A stretch of DNA of 48,189 nucleotides, taken from the NCBI GenBank assembly GCA_003168355.1, contig PMSQ01000199.1:155596-203784 (forward strand). Direction: 5' to 3'. How positions within the stretch are numbered: the stretch's first letter is position 1; the number at the start of each line of letters is the position of its first letter. A model generated the notes under the pieces. It was not told the origin of the DNA and searched no databases. It saw nothing but the letters and a program-made list of their open reading frames with translations. Source of the DNA: Acidobacteriaceae bacterium (GTDB lineage: Bacteria > Acidobacteriota > Terriglobia > Terriglobales > Acidobacteriaceae). Below, one piece after another: positions 34,184-42,469 of this stretch. The translations under genes and the position numbers were made by a program.

Positions 34184-35769
34184 TGGCTATCGTGGCCGGG
34201 GTTGACTTCGGAACCCTGAGTGTTCGTGTTTCTCTTGTCGACAGCGAACGCGGTCTGATCGAGTCCGCCATCGCCGAGTATCCGCTGCACCGCAAGCGCG
34301 AAGATCCGGAATACGCCACTCAATCGCATGACGATCATATGCGCGCACTGGCTGTGGCGATGCGCGAAGCCCTGAAAAGGACCGGAATTGCGGGCGATCA
34401 AGTGCAGGCCATCGCGCTCGACACCACGGGTTCGTCTGTGATTCCCGTCGGAAAGAATCTTCAACCACTGGGCGAGTACTACTTGTGGTGCGACCATCGC
34501 GCCAAAGGTGAGGCGGCCGAGATCACGGAAGCCGCTCAACGCGAGGGTTTGGAAGCGATCAAGTGGTGCGGCGGAGTCTATTCGTCGGAGTGGGGATTTT
34601 CCAAGCTGTTGCACTGGCTGCGGCACAACCCCGATGAGCGATCAGAGTTCGCCTCCGCATTCGAGCATTGTGACATGGTGGCGGCTACGCTGTGCGGCAT
34701 CACGGATCCTACGAAGGTAAAGCGCAGCGTCTGCGCGATGGGACACAAGTGGCTGTGGAACCGGCAACTGGGCGGCCTGCCTCCGGAAAGTTTTCTGGTC
34801 AAAGTAGATCCTCGATTGCGGGGAGTCCGCGCCAAACTGGATGGTGAATACGCGACCTCCGATCAAATCGCCGGCACGCTGTCGGTGTTTTGGGCTGAGA
34901 AACTGGGGCTGAAGGCAGGCATACCGATCCCGGTAGGAGCGTTCGACGCGCATTGGGATGCCATTGGCGCCGGGTGCCGAACTGACGACATTGTAAATGT
35001 CGTTGGTACTGCGTCTTGCGTAATTGGGATCACCCCGTCGGTGAATCTGGTTCCCGGCGTTTGCGGCGTGGTGCAGGGCAGTGTGCATCCGCGACGTACG
35101 GGAATTGAAGCCGGGCTTTCTGCAGCGGGAGATATATTCAGTGCAATTGCTTCGCGCGCGGGCACGGATGTGAAGAGGCTGAGCGTCGGGTTGGAAAAGT
35201 ATCGAGCCGGGCAAACTGGCCTATTGCGCATGACCTGGGACAACGGCGACCGCACAGTGCTAGTTAACCCCAACCTGCGCGGGGTCACGCTGGGGTGGAA
35301 CCTGCAGAGCACGGCTCAGGATGAACTCTTCGCCGCGATCGAAGGCACGGCATTTCATACGCGCGTGATTCTGGATCGAATGGCTGGGCACGGCGTACAA
35401 ATCAAACGCGTGATCAATGCGGGAGGCATTCCGCAGAAGAATGATGTCCTCAACCAGGTGTACGCCAACGTGCTCGGACGACCGGTGCTGGTTCCGAGCA
35501 AGAGCGTGGTGAGTCTCGGATCGGCAATTTTTGCTTTTCTGGCTGCCGGCACTTTCCAGACCATCGAGGAAGCGCAGGATAAGATTTGCCCCTCCCACCG
35601 GACGTTTCTGCCGGATGACTCCGCACAGCGCATTTACGACGATCTATATCCTTTATATAGCAAGTTGTATTTCACATTGGGCCAGCGGGGTAGCGATGGC
35701 CTGGGAGACATTCTCCCGAAGTTGATTGCCGTCGCCGCGTCTTCCACAACCCGCGCCACGGATTCGTGA
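34183..35769 (+). CDS. araB: Ribulokinase (FGGY family)
   Basis: 528 residues. Two-domain FGGY carbohydrate kinase: VAGVDFGTLSVRVSLVD at the N-terminus (phosphate loop), LDTTGSSVIPV, YYLWCDHRAKGEAAEI (ribulokinase-type substrate loop), HKWLWN, GAFDAHWDAIGAG (catalytic Asp region), VVGTASCVIGI and INAGGIPQKNDVLNQVYANV (nucleotide site). The substrate loop and the araD neighbour favour L-ribulose over xylulose. It overlaps the isomerase gene by one base. Confidence 0.92.
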   Translation: MAIVAGVDFGTLSVRVSLVDSERGLIESAIAEYPLHRKREDPEYATQSHDDHMRALAVAMREALKRTGIAGDQVQAIALDTTGSSVIPVGKNLQPLGEYYLWCDHRAKGEAAEITEAAQREGLEAIKWCGGVYSSEWGFSKLLHWLRHNPDERSEFASAFEHCDMVAATLCGITDPTKVKRSVCAMGHKWLWNRQLGGLPPESFLVKVDPRLRGVRAKLDGEYATSDQIAGTLSVFWAEKLGLKAGIPIPVGAFDAHWDAIGAGCRTDDIVNVVGTASCVIGITPSVNLVPGVCGVVQGSVHPRRTGIEAGLSAAGDIFSAIASRAGTDVKRLSVGLEKYRAGQTGLLRMTWDNGDRTVLVNPNLRGVTLGWNLQSTAQDELFAAIEGTAFHTRVILDRMAGHGVQIKRVINAGGIPQKNDVLNQVYANVLGRPVLVPSKSVVSLGSAIFAFLAAGTFQTIEEAQDKICPSHRTFLPDDSAQRIYDDLYPLYSKLYFTLGQRGSDGLGDILPKLIAVAASSTTRATDS

Positions 35770-35801
35770 CATGCAGGTTTAGCAACAAGTAAGGAGCAGC
35801 A

Positions 35802-36944
35802 ATGACCATGAACATTCGGAGAGTCCTGCGAACAATCGCAATCAGCGGGTTGTGGGTAGCGCTGTTTTCCATGACCGTGGAGGCTAAGACGAAGGTGACA
35901 AGCGAGTCTTTTGGAAAGATGCCGGATGGAACTCCGGTCGAGATTTTCACGCTGAGCGACGGGCCCTACGAAGCTCGAGTCGCAACTTACGGCGGGATTG
36001 TGGTTTCCCTGAGAGTTCCCGACCGGAACGGCAAGCCGGCCGACGTGGTGCTTGGTTTCGACAATGTCGACGGATACCTGGCCAACTTCAACGGCCCGGC
36101 CGACGCGTTCTTCGGGGCACTCATTGGCCGCTATGCGAATCGCATCGCGCACGGCAGCTTTACTCTTGATGGGAGGAAATACTCCCTGCCTCTGAACAAT
36201 GGCGAAAACTCTCTTCACGGCGGCCCGCACGGCTTCAACAACGTGGTCTGGAAGGCAAAGCCAATTGCCAACGGAGTGGAACTGAGTTATCTGAGCAAAG
36301 ACGGTGAGGCCGGATATCCCGGCAACTTGTCGGCCGTGGTTCGGTACACGCTGATGAAAGGCGATTTGCGGATTGAGTATTCGGCCGCCACCGACAAAGA
36401 TACAGTGGTGAACCTAACGAATCACTCTTACTTCAATCTCGCCGGAAAGGGTGACATCCTAGATCATCGGCTTACTCTGCACGCATCCCGCTTCACCCCT
36501 GTGGATGTCGGGTTAATTCCAACCGGTGAATTGAAGAGTGTGGCATCGACTCCCTTTGATTTTCGTAAAGCCACCGCGGTCGGAGCGCGGATCCACGCCG
36601 ACGATGAACAGCTTCACCGGGGTCGCGGCTACGATCACAACTGGGTGCTCGATACCGACAGCGGCGGCGGGAAATTAGGGGAAGCTGCCGAACTCTACGA
36701 CCCCAGCAGCGGACGTGTGCTGAAAGTTCTGACGGATCAGCCAGGAATCCAGTTCTACAGCGGAAATTTCCTCGACGGTTCGATCAAAGGCAAGGGCGGA
36801 AAACCCTATGAGTTGCATTCGGCCCTATGCCTGGAGACTCAGCACTTCCCCGACTCCCCGAATCATCCGGATTTCCCCACCACCGAGTTGAAGCCCAGCC
36901 AGCGCTATCACACCGTTACCGTTTACAGCTTCTCCGTCCGCTAG
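35802..36944 (+). CDS. galM: Aldose 1-epimerase with signal peptide
   Basis: 380 residues, ATG 35802 with AAGGAG six bases upstream. A signal peptide ends near residue 28 (SMTVEA before KTKV), so the enzyme acts in the periplasm. GalM motifs: RYANRIAHGSF, NGENSLHGGPHGFN, catalytic His in VNLTNHSYFNL, YDHNWVL, and base Glu in CLETQHFPDSPNHPDFP. It equilibrates sugar anomers before uptake. Probably the last gene of the arabinose operon, 32 bases after araB. The 170-base gap to the convergent CRTAC1 gene has no clear terminator. Confidence 0.93.
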   Translation: MTMNIRRVLRTIAISGLWVALFSMTVEAKTKVTSESFGKMPDGTPVEIFTLSDGPYEARVATYGGIVVSLRVPDRNGKPADVVLGFDNVDGYLANFNGPADAFFGALIGRYANRIAHGSFTLDGRKYSLPLNNGENSLHGGPHGFNNVVWKAKPIANGVELSYLSKDGEAGYPGNLSAVVRYTLMKGDLRIEYSAATDKDTVVNLTNHSYFNLAGKGDILDHRLTLHASRFTPVDVGLIPTGELKSVASTPFDFRKATAVGARIHADDEQLHRGRGYDHNWVLDTDSGGGKLGEAAELYDPSSGRVLKVLTDQPGIQFYSGNFLDGSIKGKGGKPYELHSALCLETQHFPDSPNHPDFPTTELKPSQRYHTVTVYSFSVR

Positions 36945-37114
36945 CTCTGTGCCGAACCCCGTTTGTGTTTCGCCCGGATGAACCCGGAAGAGACCATGAA
37001 AAGACTCCGATTTGCCCTCTCTCTCTGATCACGGAGGACAATGACTACCAAATTCAGCGCGAGGAAAATAGCGCGCAAGGAATTTCGCAAGTGCCCGGCG
37101 GGGAGTGGAGCGAT

Positions 37115-38866
37115 CTACTGAGCAGGAGAACTCGCTTCCGTTACCGTGAGAATCTGGTCTACGTGCGGATTCTTCAGTACCTGTTTGATGCCGCTCGGCC
37201 AGTGAATCTCGGCCTCGGTCACAGCATTCGCCGAACCGAGGCCAAAGTGCACCCGCTTATCGCTTGATGATTGGTAGCTGCCAGTCGTGGTAACCGTCGC
37301 GTACTGAGCACCGTCGGCAGTGGTTATCTTTATCTCGGCTCCGATTCCGTCCTTGTTACTTTTCACTCCCACCAAATTCAGCGTGATCCAATGATTATGA
37401 GTGGGAGTCTCGTTGTGCAGTATCCAAGCGGGTCCGTTATTTTCAGTGACGACGACGTCGACCTTGCCGTCATTGTCGATGTCTCCAATGGCCATGCCCC
37501 GAGCGGCCCACTTTTGCTGAAAAACCCCGCCAGACTGCGCCGAGACATCTAAGAGCTTCTTGCCCTTCTCGTTCCGTAAAAGCAAGGGAGACTCGCGATA
37601 GCGCAAGTGCGGCTCTTCCAGTTGGATCGTATCCATGACGTGTGACTGCACTATGAAAAGATCTTTCCAGCCATCGTTGTCATAGTCCATGAAGCGCACA
37701 CCCCATGCTGAATGCAGCAAGGTGACTGCTCCCAAGCCGGCCGTGAAAGTGGAGTAGTCAAACGTCCCGTCTCCTGCATTTGTGTAAAGGGCGTATTTCT
37801 GATTGGCCAAATCGGTGATGAACACGTCGGGCCAGCCGTCGTTATTGTAATCTTCGAAATCCACACCCATACCGGCGAAGGTACCTCCACCTCCGTCCAG
37901 ACCAATCCCAGAAACAAGCCCAACTTCTTCGAAGGTGCCGTTGCCTTTATTGTGAAAGAGAAACTCCGGAATGGAATCATTGGCCAGCAGAATATCCATC
38001 CAGCCATCGTGATCGTAATCCGCGATCGCCAGGCCGAGGCCTTTGCCAGGCTTGCCCATCCCCGCCTTCTGTGCCACCTCGGTGAACTTTCCATTGCCGT
38101 CGTTGTGATAAAGCAGCACCGATGCCGGTTTGAAACCGTCGGGATGGCAATAGGAGCGAAATCCTTGTTCGCGGCGACCGCAATAGATATCGTCAAAATC
38201 CCATTCCATATAGCGGGCGACGACCAGGTCAAGCCTTCCATCGTTGTCATAGTCGACCCAAGCCGCGCTGGTGGCCCAGCCCGATCCGGCCACACCCGCG
38301 ATGGCCGTCACATCGGTGAAGGTGCCATCGCCATTGTTGTGATAGAGCGTGCTGTGTCCGTAGCCCGCGACGAAGAGATCATCGAAACCGTCGTTGTCGT
38401 AGTCGCCGACTGCCACACCCGTGGAGTAGCCGGTTCCGGCGACGCCAGCCTTTTCGGTCACGTCCTCAAACGTGCCATCTGCTTTTTGGTGATAGAGGCG
38501 ATTCCAGTATTTCTTACCATCTTTCTGAGGAATCGTACCCTTAGGGGTGGGATCGTCGATGCGCGCGCCGTTGGCGAAAAAGATGTCGAGCCGGCCATCG
38601 TTGTCGTAGTCGAGGAGGGCAACGCCCGAACCCATGGCTTCGAGCAGATACTTTTTGGTAGTCGGAGAAGCTTCCTGCTTGAAATGAATTCCCAGCTTTT
38701 CGGTTACATCTACAAAGTTGCCGGGCACGGAAACATTGGCCTCCGGTTTCGTGGATGCGGTGGTGTGACCCGTTGCGGAGGTGTTTTGGCAGTCTCCCTG
38801 GCCGAGAAACAGCAATCCGACCGCGCATACCACTAGCCAGAAAAATCCATACTCACGTGTTTCCAT
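37115..38866 (-). CDS. CRTAC1-type FG-GAP/VCBS repeat protein with ASPIC/UnbV domain
   Basis: 583 residues from ATG 38866 (a frame-opening start at 38899 is less likely because of the signal peptide). The signal peptide ends around LGQGDCQ; the Cys may be a lipid anchor. At least six calcium-binding DYDNDG-x2-D repeats (such as LDYDNDGRLDIFF, GDYDNDGFDDLFV) form a seven-bladed-propeller-like body. The C-terminal ASPIC/UnbV domain includes HNHWITLNLVG, KDGIGAEI, RVHFGLGSANAV and IHWPSGIKQVL. Such exported proteins are very common in Acidobacteriota beside TonB receptors; their job is not established. The IS element lies 165 bases upstream of its start. Confidence 0.9.
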   Translation of the reverse strand: METREYGFFWLVVCAVGLLFLGQGDCQNTSATGHTTASTKPEANVSVPGNFVDVTEKLGIHFKQEASPTTKKYLLEAMGSGVALLDYDNDGRLDIFFANGARIDDPTPKGTIPQKDGKKYWNRLYHQKADGTFEDVTEKAGVAGTGYSTGVAVGDYDNDGFDDLFVAGYGHSTLYHNNGDGTFTDVTAIAGVAGSGWATSAAWVDYDNDGRLDLVVARYMEWDFDDIYCGRREQGFRSYCHPDGFKPASVLLYHNDGNGKFTEVAQKAGMGKPGKGLGLAIADYDHDGWMDILLANDSIPEFLFHNKGNGTFEEVGLVSGIGLDGGGGTFAGMGVDFEDYNNDGWPDVFITDLANQKYALYTNAGDGTFDYSTFTAGLGAVTLLHSAWGVRFMDYDNDGWKDLFIVQSHVMDTIQLEEPHLRYRESPLLLRNEKGKKLLDVSAQSGGVFQQKWAARGMAIGDIDNDGKVDVVVTENNGPAWILHNETPTHNHWITLNLVGVKSNKDGIGAEIKITTADGAQYATVTTTGSYQSSSDKRVHFGLGSANAVTEAEIHWPSGIKQVLKNPHVDQILTVTEASSPAQ

Positions 38867-39023
38867 GCCGTAAAGAAATCGCGCGCTGCAGTTCGACAAC
38901 GGCCGGAATGTCGTTCTCAGCGCTCCTCCACTCTATACTCCAGAGCGCCACAAGAGTCGGATCTTCAAGTCCAGGCGTCATGCCGTCCCTTAATCGAAGG
39001 AGATTCGTGCGCCATTCCGATTC

Positions 39024-39031
39024 CTAATTAG
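39024..39031. repeat. 8-bp target-site duplication, left
   Basis: CTAATTAG, itself a palindrome, directly before the left inverted repeat; repeated at 41157-41164. Confidence 0.8.
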
Positions 39032-39056
39032 GGCAATAAATTACTTGACTCCACCA
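39032..39056 (+). repeat. IS left terminal inverted repeat
   Basis: Begins GGCAATAAATTAC and ends TTGACTCCACCA. Confidence 0.85.
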
Positions 39057-39093
39057 AGGGGCGGGTAGATGATTGCCCTAGCGGGGGTGCGTC

Positions 39094-39981
39094 TTGACCC
39101 TCAGACTGTGGAACGTGGATGAAATTATGGAGTTGGTTAGCTCACGGAAGGTAGGCGTTTACCTTAGTGATTTGCAAGAAATGAGGGGAATGTGTGACGA
39201 ACGCTGTCGCAGCGAGCGAGCTAAACGCGGCGCAAATGCTTTTGCTTTGGGCGGCCCAGAACCACCGCCTAATGATGGCGATATAGACGAAATAGTGGAA
39301 TGTATCAATCACATCGAAGAGTTGTGTCAGGAATCAGGCTGGCAAAACGGGCGACTGAAAGCCTCTTTGGTATTGTCACATATTGAGCACAACCGAGTCA
39401 GTTGTGACTGGTCATCGCTAAGCGCCGATCTCAGGAATGTCTGGGACATGGTCATCGCCGATATGTGGGGAGCAAGGCTCGTAAAAGTGCTGCCGCTCTA
39501 CTCCGACTACGTAAACAATGACGATTTGATCGCGGGAGATTTTAAAACGCATTTTTCGAGTGCGCTACCGGATGTCAAGGAAGCGGGGAACTGCATAGCA
39601 GTAGATTTGGGGACTGCTGCCGTATTCCACCTAATGCGCGGCGTCGAGTGGGGGCTCAGAGCACTCTGCGTCGATCTTGGCGTGCTTGAAATTCCCCGAA
39701 AGAAAGCCACAGTTCCAATTGAGTTCTCAGAATGGGATGGCATTCTCTCTCAGCTCAATCCAAAGGCTACTGCCAAGATCGACGCCATGCCACCGAGTCA
39801 GGCAAAACAGGAATGGCAAGAGTTTTATTATCCTTTGCTCTTGGACGTTAGGCACTTTAAGGATGCGTTCCGTAACCACGTAATGCATACGCGCCGCGTG
39901 TACAGCCAGAAGGAAGCGGATGTTGTTCTGGATTACGTGCGACAGTTTTTTATGCTCTTGAGTACCAGGATTTCAGAATGA
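39094..39981 (+). CDS. IS passenger gene, 295-aa protein of unknown function
   Basis: Opens with a TTG at 39094 behind GCGGGGGTG; in-frame GTG 39115 and ATG 39127 are alternatives. The protein is soluble and mostly helical. Recognisable stretches are FHLMRGVEWGLRALCVDLG in the middle and EFYYPLLLDVRHFKDAFRNHVMH near the end. The RNHVMHTRR segment, with R-x-H in a late helix, recalls a HEPN-type nuclease motif (R-x4-6-H), but this is a loose resemblance. No transposition function is evident. Translationally coupled (ATGA) to the next small gene. Confidence 0.7.
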   Translation: MTLRLWNVDEIMELVSSRKVGVYLSDLQEMRGMCDERCRSERAKRGANAFALGGPEPPPNDGDIDEIVECINHIEELCQESGWQNGRLKASLVLSHIEHNRVSCDWSSLSADLRNVWDMVIADMWGARLVKVLPLYSDYVNNDDLIAGDFKTHFSSALPDVKEAGNCIAVDLGTAAVFHLMRGVEWGLRALCVDLGVLEIPRKKATVPIEFSEWDGILSQLNPKATAKIDAMPPSQAKQEWQEFYYPLLLDVRHFKDAFRNHVMHTRRVYSQKEADVVLDYVRQFFMLLSTRISE

Positions 39982-40145
39982 ATGATTCAAGCGAAGCCGG
40001 AAGATTCGATGTTGTTGTACGCCGCCTGCTCTCAGTCTCGCGTGAAGAAATTCAAAAGCGTGATAAAGAATGGCGTCGTAAACGGGCACAGAAAAAGCGG
40101 GCTAAGACTTCGCCCGCTTCCCGCGCTTCCGGCTCCAAGGTCTAG
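39978..40145 (+). CDS. IS passenger gene, 55-aa basic protein
   Basis: Its ATG overlaps the stop of the preceding gene (ATGA). It begins MNDSSEAGRFDVVVRRLLSVS, then has EEIQKRDKEWRRKRAQKKRA and a Ser/Ala tail. It is strongly basic, probably a long helix with a disordered tail. The overlap with its partner suggests paired function, for example toxin with antitoxin or a two-part accessory, but neither protein has a firm family match. Its 3' end overlaps the convergent transposase stop by four bases. Confidence 0.6.
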   Translation: MNDSSEAGRFDVVVRRLLSVSREEIQKRDKEWRRKRAQKKRAKTSPASRASGSKV

Positions 40146-41107
40146 TGAATCGTGGAGCACCTCGCCTTGCCTGTCAGGTCGGCGAAGGTGAGGCGCTTAC
40201 CGACAAGTTGGGAGACGGTTAGATCGAAACGCCCTTTGTCATCAAGGTCTTTGCGATTATTGAAACGAAACATTTGTTCGTCAAGGTAACGGAAAAGATG
40301 AAACGGTTCCACGCTAACGTAGGTTCCCGAAATCCCTCGTTTGAGAAGCGACCAGAAATTTTCGAGGCCGTTGGTATGCACGCGGCCATCTACGTATTGA
40401 GTCGCATGGTCAACAACCTGATGAGCGTATTCACCCGCCAGCCCATCGTAGGACATGAGAGCATCGGTGTAGAGGGCCGCGCCAGCGGTTACATGCTTGC
40501 GTACTTCCTCTTGCAATACCTTGCGGCGACGATTCGGAACGACGGAAGCGCGGACCTTGCCGCCACGTTCCAAGATGCCGACAACGGCAGTCTTATCCTT
40601 GCCGCCAGTGCCAGTGATTCGCCGCTTCCGTTCGCTAATGTGCATGTTTCGCGCCTTGCCGCCGATGAAAGTTTCGTCCACTTCGACTTCGCCGCCGAGC
40701 TTGCTTCCGAAGAAATCGTCCTGCATCGCAAGGCGAATGCGATGGAGCATAAACCATGCCGACTTTTGAGTGACCTTCACATCTCGCGCAATCTCGTAAC
40801 TGCTGATCCCGTTCTTACAGTTAGTGACCAGCCAAGCGGCGGTCATCCACTTGTCCAGCGGAATCGGAGAATCTTCCATGACGGTTCCGACCTTGATGGA
40901 GAACTCGCGCTTCGCGTGATGAGTGGAGCAAGTCCAAGTACGGCGATTGGCGCGGTATTTGACCCTAGCGGAACCACACGACGGACAGAGCACCTTGCCG
41001 TCCGGCCATCGGCGGATAGCGAGATAGTCAATGCAGTTGTCGAGATTCGAGAAGTAGACGATTGCTTCTTGCAAGCTCTTAGGTTCAGTCATGGCCTTGT
41101 TCTCCAT
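40142..41107 (-). CDS. IS1595-family transposase
   Basis: 321 residues. An N-terminal zinc ribbon has CPSC (41-44) and CSTH (60-63). The DDE/DDN-type core (ISXO2-like) has Asp144 (VEVDETFIGG), Asp215 (YTDALMSY) and HTNGLENFWSLLKRG with Asn246 and Glu249. This motif set is that of the IS1595 family. Full length with no frameshift. It starts inside the element, 25 bases from the right inverted repeat. Confidence 0.95.
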   Translation of the reverse strand: MENKAMTEPKSLQEAIVYFSNLDNCIDYLAIRRWPDGKVLCPSCGSARVKYRANRRTWTCSTHHAKREFSIKVGTVMEDSPIPLDKWMTAAWLVTNCKNGISSYEIARDVKVTQKSAWFMLHRIRLAMQDDFFGSKLGGEVEVDETFIGGKARNMHISERKRRITGTGGKDKTAVVGILERGGKVRASVVPNRRRKVLQEEVRKHVTAGAALYTDALMSYDGLAGEYAHQVVDHATQYVDGRVHTNGLENFWSLLKRGISGTYVSVEPFHLFRYLDEQMFRFNNRKDLDDKGRFDLTVSQLVGKRLTFADLTGKARCSTIH

Positions 41108-41131
41108 GACTCAAATACTACAGAAATACCG

Positions 41132-41156
41132 TGGTGGAGTCAACTATATTATTGCC
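41132..41156 (-). repeat. IS right terminal inverted repeat
   Basis: Starts TGGTGGAGTCAA and ends TTATTGCC on the plus strand; mirrors 39032-39056. Confidence 0.85.
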
Positions 41157-41164
41157 CTAATTAG
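41157..41164. repeat. 8-bp target-site duplication, right
   Basis: CTAATTAG again. Its first three bases are the stop codon (TAG on the minus strand) of the TPR gene. Confidence 0.8.
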
Positions 41165-42374
41165 GGCTCATGGGCGCAGACCCTGCATCAGGAACGGCTT
41201 CGTGTTGTGGTATTTGATCGCGCCGCCGCCCCTGTTCCTGAAACTTGCCCTCCTGGCGCTGATCCCGCTCGGTTTTCATCTTCCGAAAAGTAGCGAGCGC
41301 CTCCCCTGCCTCCTGCGCGCGGTGGAGATTGCGATACAGGATTGCGAGCTGATACCAGGACATGATCCGCAGCTCCTCGGTCCCTTGCGGGTTAGTTGCC
41401 AGCCGGAACTGCTCGATAGCCAGGTCATCCTTACCCAGCGCTGCATCGCCCTTACCCAGATAGTAGTGAACGTCATTGATTGTCGGATCGAGAACCAGGG
41501 CTTGCTCCAGGAGCGGCACTCCGCTGGCTGCGTCGTTGCGAGTTACCCGCAGACTGCCCAGCTTGTATAGAGCCACAGCATTTGCGGTGTCGATCTTCGT
41601 CTCCTGGACGTACGCGTCATCGGCTTCCTGTAACTTGCCGGCGGTCCAGCAGGCGTCACCGAGATCTTCGTTCAGCCCTGGCTCGTGCGGCGCCGCGCGT
41701 ACTGCGAACTGGAATTCGCTGATTGCATCGTCCGTGCGAAAGGCCTCGGCATCCGCCTGTCCCAGCACTTCGTGGACGCGCCAGGAGTCGGGACCCAGCT
41801 TGAACATCGCCGCATAGCTTTCCTTGGAGACCAGCAGGTGCGCCCGACCCCGGTGGTAGAGCGTGTCCAAGTTGGTGGGATCGAGAGCGGCCGCTTTGTC
41901 GAGAGCAGTGGCAGCCGCCTCAGCCTGGTTCTGGGCCAGTTCTGTGACGCCGAGCCACATCCAGGCAGCCGCATTCTGGGACTCAAGCTGGGTCTCGCGG
42001 AGAAATTCGCGATGCGCATCGGCAAGACGGTTCAGCTTGTAGTCCACGATTCCTGTGAACAGGCGCACGCCATGCAGGTTCGGTTGCAGAGATGCCGCCT
42101 TATGAAGCGCGGTGAGCGCATCTTGCAACTGGCCCGCCGACTCCAATGCGAGGCCCAAATTGAAGTATCCTTCCGCCGAACCGGGCTGTTGTCGAACAAA
42201 CTGTTGAAAGTCGCGGACGGCCTCGGCGGCATCGCCTCTTCGCATGGCCGCGTTTCCCTGCTCGAACAAAGACCTCGCGTTTTCAACTTGGGCGATTCCA
42301 GGCTGGCAGAACAGGGTCAGAGTCAACGCAATCATCAGCAGTCGCGAGGAAGGACGGGCCACGCCCATAAGCAT
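41157..42374 (-). CDS. Secreted tetratricopeptide-repeat protein
   Basis: About 405 residues from ATG 42374 (GGGATCGGAT before it). The signal peptide ends near QPGIAQ. About nine TPR-like helical pairs follow (for example SLFEQGNAAMRRGDAAEAVRD, EGYFNLGLALESAGQLQDA, LDTLYHRGRAHL, VHYYLGKGDAALGKDDLA). The tail is charged and probably disordered. TPR proteins are protein-protein scaffolds. Here it sits between a TonB receptor and a CRTAC1 protein, a common trio in the phylum. The stop codon lies in the IS target duplication, so the insertion left the protein unchanged. An intrinsic terminator ends just before its start. Confidence 0.88.
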   Translation of the reverse strand: MLMGVARPSSRLLMIALTLTLFCQPGIAQVENARSLFEQGNAAMRRGDAAEAVRDFQQFVRQQPGSAEGYFNLGLALESAGQLQDALTALHKAASLQPNLHGVRLFTGIVDYKLNRLADAHREFLRETQLESQNAAAWMWLGVTELAQNQAEAAATALDKAAALDPTNLDTLYHRGRAHLLVSKESYAAMFKLGPDSWRVHEVLGQADAEAFRTDDAISEFQFAVRAAPHEPGLNEDLGDACWTAGKLQEADDAYVQETKIDTANAVALYKLGSLRVTRNDAASGVPLLEQALVLDPTINDVHYYLGKGDAALGKDDLAIEQFRLATNPQGTEELRIMSWYQLAILYRNLHRAQEAGEALATFRKMKTERDQRQEGKFQEQGRRRDQIPQHEAVPDAGSAPMSPN

Positions 42375-42385
42375 ATCCGATCCCG

Positions 42386-42419
42386 AAAACAAAAGGACTG
42401 CGGAGCGGCCCCGCAGTCC
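42386..42419 (-). terminator. Intrinsic terminator after the TonB receptor gene
   Basis: On the minus strand, a perfect 9-bp stem (GGACTGCGG / CCGCAGTCC) with a 7-base loop, followed at once by TTTTGTTTT. It lies 50 bases past the receptor stop codon and 11 bases before the TPR gene ATG. Confidence 0.85.
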
Positions 42420-42469
42420 AGTGGAAGATGGTTGGGCGCAAGCTGTCTAGTTGCGCACTCCCCTCCAGT

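Larger units (their letters stand above)
39032..41156. mobile_element. IS1595-type insertion sequence with passenger genes, 2125 bp
   Basis: Bounded by 25-bp terminal inverted repeats at 39032-39056 and 41132-41156 that pair at 22 of 25 positions; the outer 8 (GGCAATAA) and inner 12 (TTGACTCCACCA) are perfect. It is flanked by the 8-bp duplication CTAATTAG, the duplication size typical of IS1595. It carries a transposase on the minus strand and two overlapping passenger genes on the plus strand. Both ends and the transposase frame look intact, so it may be recent or active. Confidence 0.9.

Noticed and set aside
37041-37121. 26-codon frame (MTTKFSARK...) after GGAGG
   Set aside because: The ribosome site is only three bases from the ATG and the frame runs into the opposite CRTAC1 gene; too little to call a gene.
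37712-38836. 374-codon plus-strand frame
   Set aside because: Antisense to the CRTAC1 gene; its repetitive VVIVI composition mirrors the DNDG repeats.
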